From Anaerolineales bacterium (GTDB lineage Bacteria > Chloroflexota > Anaerolineae > Epilineales > JAANWY01), in assembly GCA_018263655.1 (NCBI GenBank), contig JAANWY010000224.1:1-17866 (forward strand): a stretch of DNA of 17,866 nucleotides, read 5' to 3'. The position numbers and the translations under genes were made by a program. Shown here piece by piece: positions 5,934 through 12,358 of the stretch. A model generated the notes under the pieces. It ran no database searches. It was given only the letters and a program-made list of their open reading frames with translations, and had not been told where the DNA came from. Within the stretch, counting starts at the first letter, position 1. Each line of letters begins with the position of its first letter.

Positions 5934-6098
5934 GTGACCGATCTTTGGTTGTTGTTAGGTTCCTTCTATCGACAGGAGGAAGGGCAGAGCTGGTTAGAGT
6001 ACGCTCTTGTGATCGTGCTGGTTGCGCTGGTCGTCATCGTCGTGCTGACGTTGCTTCGAGAACCCATCGATTTGGCATTTCAGTTGATCTTCGGTTAG
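5934..6098 (+). CDS. Flp-type (type IVb) pilin, small
   Basis: A 54-residue gene not obvious by length. GTG at 5934 follows a GAGAGG ribosome-binding site with 7-base spacing, and the frame ends with TAG at 6096. The product has a short leader with EEG (15-17), followed by mature QSWLEYALVIVLVALVVIVV. A type IV prepilin peptidase would cut after Gly17, placing Glu at +5 and Tyr at +6, the Flp/TadE-type signature, ahead of an uninterrupted hydrophobic segment (24-41). Flp pilins polymerise into Tad pili for adhesion. No Tad assembly genes are in the window, so this is an orphan here, and its partners would have to be elsewhere. A small single-pass membrane protein is the alternative, but the E5/Y6 pattern favours pilin. 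Confidence 0.75.
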   Translation: MTDLWLLLGSFYRQEEGQSWLEYALVIVLVALVVIVVLTLLREPIDLAFQLIFG

Positions 6099-6108
6099 TT
6101 GTGTGGCT

Positions 6109-6241
6109 GTAACCGTTTAGGTAGTGGGGACCCTTGCGAAGGTTTGCCAATTGCATTCGGGTTGAGGTGCCCCTCACCAGTCGAAAACCGGCCTCTTGCC
6201 AAGACTACTTGTAACCTTCGCAAGTCTGGCTGAACGCTTAC
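6109..6241. mobile_element. IS66-type MITE, copy 2 (133 bp, inverted)
   Basis: Same length and family as the element at 3494, in the opposite orientation. GTAACCGTTTAGGTAGTGGG on the left and CTGAACGCTTAC on the right frame a shared core containing GACCCTTGCGAAGGTTTGCC and GGGTTGAGGTGCCCCTC. No clean 8-bp target duplication is visible, so it may have degraded or recombined. It lies just after the pilin gene and before the ComF gene. Confidence 0.75.
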
Positions 6242-6273
6242 GTTGCCGTTAGTTCACGGGGCGCAGAGGTGAA

Positions 6274-6984
6274 TTGGGACGCGTGAATGGCATGCCGTGG
6301 CCGCGCCTGCGAGATGCGATCCTCGATCTGCTGTTTCCTCCGAAGTGTGTTGGCTGTGGCGGCCGAGGGCAGTTGCTGTGTGAGGATTGCTCCGCATCTA
6401 TGGAGAGGATTTCTCCGCCGCTGTGTCCGAGGTGCGGCCGGCCATGGTCACGCCCCCAGCTTTGCAGCGTGTGTCAGAAAACGCAGCCGACGATTGATGG
6501 TATTCGGGCGGTGGCCTACTTCGAGGGGCATCTGCGACGTGCGATTCATCAGTTCAAGTATTGGGGTGTCCAGGCGTTGGCGGCTCCCCTGGCCGAACTC
6601 TTGGTGACGTATCAGACCGAACACCGGCTGCCGGCGGACATGATCATGCCGGTGCCACTACACCCTGAGCGGGAGGCTGAGCGAGGCTACAATCAGGCGG
6701 GTCTGTTGGCGCAGGCTTTGGGGCGGCGAATCGAACTACCCGTCGTCGGGACGGCGCTGTCGCGTGTCAAAGTGACGGTGCCCCAGGTCAACTTGGATGC
6801 GGAACGGCGACAATTGAATGTGGCCGGCGCTTTCCGTGCTGACGGCCAACGGGTGGCCGGTCGACGTGTTCTGTTGATTGATGATGTGTGTACCACCGGC
6901 GCGACGATGGAAGCCTGCAACGGGGCGCTCCAGGCGGCGGGAGCACAGAGCGTCTGGGGGTTGGCGCTGGCTCGTGGCCGCTGA
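6274..6984 (+). CDS. comF: ComF-family phosphoribosyltransferase
   Basis: A 236-residue member of the ComF/ComFC family, implicated in late steps of DNA uptake in competent bacteria and otherwise of uncertain enzymology. Two Cys pairs sit in an N-terminal zinc-ribbon region (Cys25/Cys28, Cys36/Cys39), followed by a further set (Cys51/Cys54, Cys64/Cys67). Next come VPLHPEREAERGYNQA (127-142) and the PRPP-binding loop VLLIDDVCTTGATM (199-212). This is the full-length family layout. The start is uncertain. TTG at 6274 lies 4 bases after GAGG, whereas GTG at 6283 and ATG at 6292 lie further from it. It is flanked by MITEs on both sides. A role in transformation is inferred only. Confidence 0.9.
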   Translation: MGRVNGMPWPRLRDAILDLLFPPKCVGCGGRGQLLCEDCSASMERISPPLCPRCGRPWSRPQLCSVCQKTQPTIDGIRAVAYFEGHLRRAIHQFKYWGVQALAAPLAELLVTYQTEHRLPADMIMPVPLHPEREAERGYNQAGLLAQALGRRIELPVVGTALSRVKVTVPQVNLDAERRQLNVAGAFRADGQRVAGRRVLLIDDVCTTGATMEACNGALQAAGAQSVWGLALARGR

Positions 6985-7001
6985 GTGAGTTTTCTGAGAC
7001 C

Positions 7002-7028
7002 GTAAGCGTTCTAGCTACCCTTGCGAAG
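7002..7028. mobile_element. Left-end remnant of an IS66-type MITE
   Basis: GTAAGCGTTCTAGCTACCC followed by TTGCGAAG matches the first 27 or so bases of the 133-bp family, and then the similarity stops. It is a truncated end, lying 10 bp before the intact 272-bp element. Confidence 0.6.
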
Positions 7029-7069
7029 TTCTTGTATGGTAAGCGTTCAGGGGGTAACTCATGGAGCAT

Positions 7070-7141
7070 CCCTTCGACAGGCCCTTCGACAGGCCCTTCG
7101 ACAGGCTCAGGACGCCGCTCAGGACGCCGCTCAGGACGCCG
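7070..7141. repeat. Tripled 12-mers CCCTTCGACAGG and CTCAGGACGCCG
   Basis: Three copies of CCCTTCGACAGG (7070-7105) run directly into three copies of CTCAGGACGCCG (7106-7141). Joined, one copy of each gives the widespread ttcgacaggctcagga-type dispersed repeat. Here each half expanded separately. An inverted partner lies at about 7180-7205. Confidence 0.85.
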
Positions 7142-7201
7142 CCTGAGTAGACCGAGGTGAAGCCGAGGTCGTATCGAAGCGACGTCCTGAGTTCATCGAA
7201 G

Positions 7202-7243
7202 GGGGTGCGGCTTGTTCGAAGAACCGTCGCAAACCCGCACCCC
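7202..7243. repeat. 9-bp inverted repeat inside the 272-bp MITE
   Basis: GGGGTGCGG (7202-7210) and CCGCACCCC (7235-7243) can form a stem, with TCGA just outside both arms. This could give RNA folding within the 272-bp MITE. Confidence 0.6.
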
Positions 7244-7313
7244 TCGATACGCGCTCAACGTCGTTTCGCGCTACTCGGGATGCTAGTCGTGATACCTCCT
7301 GAACGGTTACCTT

Positions 7314-7359
7314 TTATGCTCGTCGAAGGTCTCCTGTTATGCTCGTCGAAGGTCTCCTG
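7314..7359. repeat. 23-bp direct repeat, two copies
   Basis: Two exact 23-bp copies beginning TTATGCTCGTCGAAGGTC, at 7314 and 7337. The end of the second copy continues into GGTCTCCTGACCGA (7351-7364), a 14-mer also found in the coding 24-bp array at 10807-10820. It lies 80 bp upstream of the hibernation-factor gene. Confidence 0.8.
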
Positions 7360-7440
7360 ACCGAGACGTGGGGGCATTGAGGCCGACCTGAGACCTTCTA
7401 ACGCGATCGAGGCTCTTAGAGAGAGGAAAGGAGTTTATCG

Positions 7441-7998
7441 ATGGAACTGCGTGTCAGTAGTCATGATATTCAAGTGACGGATTATGTTCGGGACTATATC
7501 GACAAGAAGGTTGGCAAGTTAGATCGATACCTGCCGGAGATCACTGAAGTGCGGGTCGATCTGTCGACGGAGAGCACACGGAGCACTGGCGAACTCCAGG
7601 TTGCGCAGATAACGCTCCGTACCAATGGCAAGTACATCCGTGCTGAAGAGCAGACCCAGGATATCTTCGCCTCTATAGACGCCGTTCTGGACAAGCTGTA
7701 TCGCCAGATCGCGCGCTACAAGGGGAAGCGCGAGGATAGGTGGAAGGGTAAGGGCGCCTACCAGGCTGAGCCGCTGCCCATCGAGATGGAGATGGAACTT
7801 GAGGAGGAAGAGGAAGGGGCCATCGTCCGACGCAAGCAGTTTCGGATGTACCCGATGGATGAGCGAGAAGCGATCGAGCAAATGGAGTTGCTGGGGCATT
7901 CCTTCTTCGTGTTCCACAACGCCGAAACCGGTGACGTCAACGTGGTGTACCGCCGTCGAGACGGAGACTATGGCCTGATTGTACCGGTGCCGGCGTAG
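7441..7998 (+). CDS. hpf: Long-form ribosome hibernation promoting factor
   Basis: A 185-residue HPF of the long type. It binds ribosomes during slow growth and makes 100S dimers. Residues 1-95 are the S30AE/YfiA domain (LRVSSHDIQVTDYVRDYIDK, then LRTNGKYIRAEEQTQDIFASID). A flexible acidic linker (109-126, with runs of Glu) leads to the C-terminal dimerisation domain (130-182, FRMYPMDEREAIEQMELLGH, then FHNAETGDVNVVYRRRDGDYGLI). ATG at 7441 follows AAAGGAG at 7-base spacing. A strong hairpin with T-tract follows the stop. The upstream region is a MITE and repeats, so its promoter is unclear and could be influenced by that insertion. The length agrees with the family. Confidence 0.96.
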   Translation: MELRVSSHDIQVTDYVRDYIDKKVGKLDRYLPEITEVRVDLSTESTRSTGELQVAQITLRTNGKYIRAEEQTQDIFASIDAVLDKLYRQIARYKGKREDRWKGKGAYQAEPLPIEMEMELEEEEEGAIVRRKQFRMYPMDEREAIEQMELLGHSFFVFHNAETGDVNVVYRRRDGDYGLIVPVPA

Positions 7999-8024
7999 AA
8001 TTCGTTCCAGCTTGACGCCCGGCG

Positions 8025-8092
8025 ACCGGCGGTGGACGGCCCGCGAACCCCAGAGGGGCGGGTCCTCCACTGTCGGCCGCCGGTTGGTTTTT
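8025..8092 (+). terminator. Intrinsic terminator after the hibernation factor gene
   Basis: A GC-rich hairpin (left arm 8025-8044, right arm 8058-8084) contains nested CCCC/GGGG and CCCGC/GCGGG pairs with an internal bulge, and is followed by TTGGTTTTT. It begins 27 bp after the hpf stop. Confidence 0.7.
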
Positions 8093-8122
8093 GGGGGGTG
8101 ATTGGTACATTGGGTTTAGGAG

Positions 8123-8276
8123 CAATACCCGTGAATGAACGGTAGAGCCGCTCACTCTCCCGCAGGTTTGAACGGCTTTTGGCCTGCAAATGCTACTTCT
8201 CGAAGCAGTTTGACATTCCAACACAGGCTATGCCGTAACCTGCGGGAGGGTAACCGGGATTCGTTCACGGGTATTG
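8123..8276. mobile_element. 154-bp MITE with 10-bp flanking repeat, next to the phosphatase
   Basis: Inverted arms start CAATACCCGTGAA at each end (8123 and, reverse-complemented, 8276) and close with CTCCCGCAGGTT (8157-8168 and 8237-8248). About 40 bp of arm is recognisable on each side. Flanking 10-mers GGTTTAGGAG (8113-8122) and GGGTTAGGAG (8277-8286) match at 9 of 10. A CTTC-TC-GAAG hairpin lies inside. The right flank supplies TAGGAG, close to the phosphatase ATG. This is a different family from the GTAA elements, with no coding capacity. Confidence 0.75.
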
Positions 8277-8297
8277 GGGTTAGGAGTTGTGGGGAAC

Positions 8298-8795
8298 ATG
8301 ACTGAGCAGAAAGTGATCCTCGTTGTCTGCACTGGCAATCTGTGTCGGTCGCCAATGGCCGCCGGTCTCCTCCGCCATCGGCTGGAAGTCGAGGAGCTGG
8401 GCGATGCTTACGCGGTGCGGTCGGCCGGCACCTGGGCCGTGACCGCTCAGCCGGCGGCCGGACATGCACGGCGGGTGATGGCTGATCGGGGAATTGACAT
8501 CACGGATCACGTCGCGCGGGACGTCACGGCTGAAGCTGTTGCTGAAGCAGACTTGATTCTCGTGATGACTGAGGCGCACCGAGAGGCTGTCGTGGCCGAG
8601 TTCCCGGATGCTCGCGTCAAGACATATCTCATGAGCGAGATAGTCGATAAACACTACGATATCGCTGACCCCTACGGCTCCAGCTTGACGTACTACGAAT
8701 ATTGCGCGGGGGATCTGGCCACCATCATCGATGAAGGCTTCGAACGGATTCTGAATCTGGCTGACGGGGATGATGGTCCGCGAGCTGAATCTTGA
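8298..8795 (+). CDS. Low-molecular-weight protein tyrosine phosphatase
   Basis: A 165-residue cysteine phosphatase. The phosphate loop CTGNLCRS (Cys11 nucleophile, Arg17) lies at the N-terminus, with the catalytic acid Asp124 in DIADPYG. Such enzymes pair with tyrosine kinases that regulate polysaccharide export (Wzb type) or act more broadly. No kinase is seen here. ATG at 8298 is chosen, with AGGAG (8282-8286) 11 bases upstream. The upstream TTG at 8274 would start inside the MITE. The 3' end runs 71 bp into the convergent membrane-protein gene. Nearby glycan genes on the other strand fit an export-control role, but a general arsenate-reductase-type function cannot be excluded, since the fold is shared. 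Confidence 0.92.
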   Translation: MTEQKVILVVCTGNLCRSPMAAGLLRHRLEVEELGDAYAVRSAGTWAVTAQPAAGHARRVMADRGIDITDHVARDVTAEAVAEADLILVMTEAHREAVVAEFPDARVKTYLMSEIVDKHYDIADPYGSSLTYYEYCAGDLATIIDEGFERILNLADGDDGPRAES

Positions 8796-11553
8796 AGATC
8801 ATGACGCCATCTCTCTGATACACAGGCTCGTATGCTGGACTTTCCATGAGCACGGTCGGATCAAGGCGTTCACCGCCGGTCGCGCCGATGTAGACGTGCG
8901 TGATTCCGTTGGCGCGGAGCATGTTCAGGGTTTCCGCGCTATCCGGGGGCTGTGATGTCACTGCGCGGTGGAAATCTCTGACCCGGGTGGGGTACCCCGG
9001 ATCGCGAGGCACTTCTAGGCCGTAGATGGCCGGCGGGACCGTGTTGCGTCGGCCGGCCAGGTACGGAATCCACCAGCCGGCGTCGTCGCCGACGACGGTG
9101 TGTCCTCCAAAAGCGGTGAATGAGTTGACGAGGAACTTGGCGCCGTCTGGCGTGTATTCCCGGATCCACGCCATCGCCTCGCCGTCTGCCGGCGTGACGA
9201 GCTGATACGCGTAGTCCAGGTCCATCAACCGCAGGCGAGCACCGATTAGCCCCGCGACGACGATGAGGACAGCGGCCGCGAGCCGGCTGTAGGAGGGCCC
9301 TCTCCCCCCTAGCCCCCCTCTCCCAACTTTGGGCGAGGGGGGAACACGGCTCGTAGTAACGCCTTCAGTCGTTGAACGCCGAGCGCGAAATCGTTCCTCA
9401 ATGCCAGCGACTTGCTCGATGATGTCTCCGATGATGTCTCCGATGGTGTCTCCCAAGCCGGCGCCGGCCAGCATCGACAGCGGCAGGTACAGCGCAATTA
9501 GCAGCATGAAGTTGTGTACCACACCTGCGCCAGGCAATCCGACGACATTCGGGTTGGCCATCAGAATGAGCAGCGCGGTCCAAAGGCCGGTCACGAGGGC
9601 GAGAGGCCGGCGCCGCCAGAGGCTCCACAGAGCGCCGGCGACGGCCAGCACGATCAGCCAGGCTGGCACGTAGAGGAGGACTTCGCCCACTGCGTTGTAG
9701 GCAGTCTGGAAATAGGTTGCCCGCGAGCCGCTGCTGAGCCGGCTGGCCAGTATTCGAGGTAGGAGGCCGCGCCACAGGTTGACAAGCCACGGGGTAAGGA
9801 GGGTGCCGGCGATGAGTCCGACGACGCCGGCTCGCAGCCAGGCTCTGACGAGCCGCACACGCGTCACACTCAACCACACCAGATACGCCAAAGCAAACGG
9901 TAGGAACAGCAGCGTGACCAGGTAGTGTGACAAGAACAGGCCGGCGACCCCGATGCCGGCCAGCAGCAGCCGGCGCCAGGTCCGTGCTTCGCCCGTAGTG
10001 GCCTCGATCAGCAGTGTTGCGGCCACGGGCAGCACGACCATGCCCGTGAGCTGTGTGTACCGCCCCCAGTTGACATAAAACGCCGGCATCGGTGAGAGCA
10101 GGCTGGCGATGAGCACTGCGATGGTGCCGGCCCACGCGCTGCCCCCCAGCCGGCGCACAAGCGGGTAGAGCGCCAGGCTGGCCAGCGCATTCAGAATCTG
10201 TCCGACGACGATCACCGATTCTAGAATAGGTACGCCCGTCAGCCAGTGAAACAGCGCCACGTTGCTGTGAAACCCGAAGTGGTAAGTGAAGCTTTCCAAT
10301 GGTACGTATGGCTCCCAGGATTGAAAGAGCCCGCCGTGATCGACCAGCAGTTGGGCGATGAGGGTGTGGTGATAAGAATCGCCCCACATGGGTGCTGGCA
10401 GGTCGCGCACGGTGAGGAGTCGGGCCGCGAGGCTGATGGTGAGGATGATGAATAGCAGGGGGGCGGGGGGGCTGCGGAGAGGGGGGGCTGGGGAGAGGGG
10501 GAGCTGGGGAGATGGAGGGGCAAGGTGAAGCCAGCGGTGGAGATTGGGTAATGCTGCCAGAACGATGGAAAGGATTAGGAGCACGATAACTGAGCCTCGG
10601 CTGAGGTGCAGGCCGGCCAGCGATGCGAACAGGATGAGGAGAGGGGCGATGGCGACGCTGAGGCCGGCCGACAGGATCACAAACTCCCAGCCTCCAATCC
10701 CCAGCCTCCAATCTCCACTCATAAAGTTGGACGAGGTCCCCTGCACAACGCTGGACGAGGTCCCCCGACCAACGCTGGACGAGGTCTCCTGCACAACGCT
10801 GGACGAGGTCTCCTGACCGATGTCCCCTACGCCTCGGTCGGGATACCTTCGGCGATTATGAAGGACTTCTGTGGGGCTACTTAGCTTCCAGCTCAAAACA
10901 CTCAGCACAGCGGCGCCGGGCATCAGGAAGAGCAGCATCGCCAGGGCCGCCGTGCCGGCGTGGCGCCACAGCCCGTACCCCAGGTCGTGTCCAGTTTCGA
11001 AGATAGTGTACTCGGCGTAGGTGCGGAAATGCAGATCGCCGGCTTGAGGCTGGCCGGCGATGTAGGCCTGTCCGTCGCTGTAGCTGTCGATCGGGCTGGC
11101 CCACACGGTGATGGCATTGCCGGGCTTGGCGTCTGTCGCCTCAAAGAAGAAGTAGTAGGATTGCGCCTGTGAGTTGCTCAGCGGTGGGAAGGTGAAGGTC
11201 CGATAGGCGTTGTCCTCGATATCAGCGGCGTTGAAGGTGACGGTAGCGAGATCGTGGCCGGCATCCGGGCTTTCGCGCAAGTGGAAAGCCACTGGGCCGC
11301 TGTTCGTGCGAGCGTAGGTGGCCAGGAACACATCGATGCGGTTCAAGCTGCTCTCTCGGGCGACGAACGTCTGGCCGACGGTCTGCGCGCCCCAGATTTC
11401 GCCGGCCGGCTGGCTGTGGTGCGGTTGGCTGATGTCGCGCTGGGGGACGCAGCCGGCGAGGAGGGTGAGTAGGGATACAAGGCTAGCCCAACACAACCAT
11501 CGAGCTGCTGGCTTGTGCTCTGACGACCAGGCTGACCGGTGTTCCTCACCCAT
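8725..11553 (-). CDS. GT-C-like polytopic membrane protein invaded by repeats
   Basis: A 942-residue protein. An N-terminal signal ends in the lipobox LLAGC (Cys35), then comes an extracytoplasmic beta-rich region (about 45-185). A multi-helix core (about 200-770) has a first loop holding DLPAPMWGDSYHH (384-396), the kind of acidic loop motif of GT-C glycosyltransferases that use lipid-linked sugars. A soluble C-terminal domain ends the protein. ATG at 11553 overlaps the upstream methyltransferase by 8 bp. TTG at 11571 is the alternative. Unusual features are in-frame repeat blocks: a 24-bp array (247-278), WRLGIGGWE (282-290), a Pro-rich block (346-365), GDTIGDIIGDII (701-712) and REP-like plus Gly-rich segments (724-753). 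The role is inferred by fold and context. It is last in a four-gene operon. Confidence 0.75.
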   Translation of the reverse strand: MGEEHRSAWSSEHKPAARWLCWASLVSLLTLLAGCVPQRDISQPHHSQPAGEIWGAQTVGQTFVARESSLNRIDVFLATYARTNSGPVAFHLRESPDAGHDLATVTFNAADIEDNAYRTFTFPPLSNSQAQSYYFFFEATDAKPGNAITVWASPIDSYSDGQAYIAGQPQAGDLHFRTYAEYTIFETGHDLGYGLWRHAGTAALAMLLFLMPGAAVLSVLSWKLSSPTEVLHNRRRYPDRGVGDIGQETSSSVVQETSSSVGRGTSSSVVQGTSSNFMSGDWRLGIGGWEFVILSAGLSVAIAPLLILFASLAGLHLSRGSVIVLLILSIVLAALPNLHRWLHLAPPSPQLPLSPAPPLRSPPAPLLFIILTISLAARLLTVRDLPAPMWGDSYHHTLIAQLLVDHGGLFQSWEPYVPLESFTYHFGFHSNVALFHWLTGVPILESVIVVGQILNALASLALYPLVRRLGGSAWAGTIAVLIASLLSPMPAFYVNWGRYTQLTGMVVLPVAATLLIEATTGEARTWRRLLLAGIGVAGLFLSHYLVTLLFLPFALAYLVWLSVTRVRLVRAWLRAGVVGLIAGTLLTPWLVNLWRGLLPRILASRLSSGSRATYFQTAYNAVGEVLLYVPAWLIVLAVAGALWSLWRRRPLALVTGLWTALLILMANPNVVGLPGAGVVHNFMLLIALYLPLSMLAGAGLGDTIGDIIGDIIEQVAGIEERFRARRSTTEGVTTSRVPPSPKVGRGGLGGRGPSYSRLAAAVLIVVAGLIGARLRLMDLDYAYQLVTPADGEAMAWIREYTPDGAKFLVNSFTAFGGHTVVGDDAGWWIPYLAGRRNTVPPAIYGLEVPRDPGYPTRVRDFHRAVTSQPPDSAETLNMLRANGITHVYIGATGGERLDPTVLMESPAYEPVYQRDGVMIFKIQLADHHPRQPDSESVRSLHR
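9295..9373. repeat. In-frame dispersed repeats in the membrane protein gene
   Basis: On the plus strand CTCTCCCCCCTAGCCCCCC-type DNA (about 9299-9330) lies next to TCGTAGTAACGCCTTCAG (starting 9351). The latter matches 21 of 23 bases of an arm of the 16.3 kb element. In the gene they read as a Gly-rich loop and RRSTTEGVTTSR. Confidence 0.75.
9418..9453. repeat. 12-bp triplicate in coding sequence
   Basis: Two copies of GATGATGTCTCC and one GATGGTGTCTCC in a row. In the minus-strand gene they encode GDTI-GDII-GDII, in a charged loop next to a membrane helix. Confidence 0.85.
10459..10521. repeat. Purine-rich G-run repeat encoding a Pro-rich loop
   Basis: The plus strand is a string of GGGG/GGGGGGG runs separated by CT, GA or CTGCGGAGA. 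It is translated from the minus strand as PPSPQLPLSPAPPLRSPPAP. The run-rich plus strand could also form G-quadruplex structure. Confidence 0.6.
10684..10718. repeat. GGAGATTGGAGG-type dispersed repeat in coding sequence
   Basis: The minus-strand sense reads GGAGATTGGAGGCTGGGG and so on, giving WRLGIGGWE. It shares the 17-mer TGGGGATTGGAGGCTGG with the hydrolase gene at 14755-14792, where it reads in the opposite orientation. Confidence 0.7.
10726..10821. repeat. 24-bp tandem array, four copies, in coding sequence
   Basis: Units start at 10726, 10750, 10774 and 10798, each built on G(C/T)TGGACGAGGTC plus a variable half. On the minus strand they encode 8-residue repeats of type QETSSSVV. The unit count is a likely site of length variation. 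Confidence 0.9.
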
Positions 11554-12358
11554 CGGCTGGTCTGCGTACAAGGTAAAATGGTCCCCATCGTACGGGTGTC
11601 GGGCCTGAGTCGGTGTCCCAGGTGTGCGCTGCTTGCACCGCGTAGCCTACTTCTTTGATCCGCTGGGCGAAATCGTCACCATATTCCCAGATGTGACCGT
11701 ATCCCAAAAATGTTGTATCTCTCACCCGATGTGATTTCGTCAGTCCTTTCGTTTGGGGTACGACGATGATTCCAATGCCGTCCGGTTTCAGAATTCTGTA
11801 CAACTCGGATAGCGCCTGTCGGTCGTCTGGGATATGTTCCAGGACGTTGGAGCAGATGAATGCATCTATAGTGCGGGAGCGGAGAGCGATGTGGGTGGCG
11901 TCGCATCGAACGTCGACCCACTTGAAGCGATCCACTGCGACGTAGCACAGCTCGGGGTGTTGGGCGAAGTACTGCCGTGTTGCCGGCGAGGGCCCAATCT
12001 CCAGCACCGCCGGCTTGGTTTTTGCAGCCGGCAGGTGCTGTTCGAACAACTTCACCAGGACGCGGGTCTGGGCAGTCGAGCCACATCGAAAGCACAACTG
12101 ATCTGGCAGAAGTTGGTTGGCGGAAACGGCGGCCCAGTAACCGAATCTGCGCCCCTGCCAGCCACACAGGCTGCACGCCACGCGAGGCTCCGGGCGCAAT
12201 CGATCTTGCAGCCTGAGGCCGGCGTTGAGGACGCGGGCAACTAGGTTGTTGACGAGACGATATGGGTTTCTGAAGAGGGCTGCTGGTGACTGGGGGTGGA
12301 AAAAGAGAAAGAGCCCCAAATTGAGTTGTTTGAGCAGTGATGATTCTGATCGTGTCAT
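11546..12358 (-). CDS. Class I SAM methyltransferase with C4 zinc site
   Basis: A 270-residue protein with an N-terminal region of unknown function (1-55), then a zinc site from Cys62/Cys65 (CSLC) and Cys89/Cys92 (CFRC), then the SAM domain with VLEIGPSPATRQYF (118-131) and SNVLEHIPDD (170-179). It resembles the plus-strand methyltransferase at 4883 in combining a zinc module with a class I methyltransferase, although the two are not obviously close homologues. ATG directly abuts the stop of the preceding glycosyltransferase, and its end overlaps the next gene by 8 bp. It likely methylates a sugar or lipid-linked intermediate. The target is unknown. Confidence 0.85.
   Translation of the reverse strand: MTRSESSLLKQLNLGLFLFFHPQSPAALFRNPYRLVNNLVARVLNAGLRLQDRLRPEPRVACSLCGWQGRRFGYWAAVSANQLLPDQLCFRCGSTAQTRVLVKLFEQHLPAAKTKPAVLEIGPSPATRQYFAQHPELCYVAVDRFKWVDVRCDATHIALRSRTIDAFICSNVLEHIPDDRQALSELYRILKPDGIGIIVVPQTKGLTKSHRVRDTTFLGYGHIWEYGDDFAQRIKEVGYAVQAAHTWDTDSGPTPVRWGPFYLVRRPADG

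Larger units (their letters stand above)
7039..7310. mobile_element. IS66-type MITE, 272 bp, with near-perfect target duplication
   Basis: Inverted ends of about 34 bp (GTAAGCGTTCAGGGGGTA at the left; GTAACCGTTCAGGAGGTA reverse-complemented at the right, with a shared inner AGCATCCC), about 26 of 34 matching. Flanking 8-mers CTTGTATG (7031-7038) and CTTTTATG (7311-7318) differ at one base, as expected for an aged duplication. The interior holds 12-bp repeats and inverted segments and no transposase. Confidence 0.7.

Noticed and set aside
5912..6112. 66-residue plus-strand frame
   Set aside because: A shadow of the Flp-type pilin, which has the better start and a clear protein signature.
9398..10711. 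Long minus-strand frame (437 residues) inside the membrane protein
   Set aside because: Rich in Arg, Pro and His with no domain. It is a shadow of the GC-rich membrane gene, whose own frame has helices and full length.
10726..10821. CRISPR-like repeat in the 24-bp array
   Set aside because: No spacers. The units are contiguous and encode an 8-residue peptide in frame.
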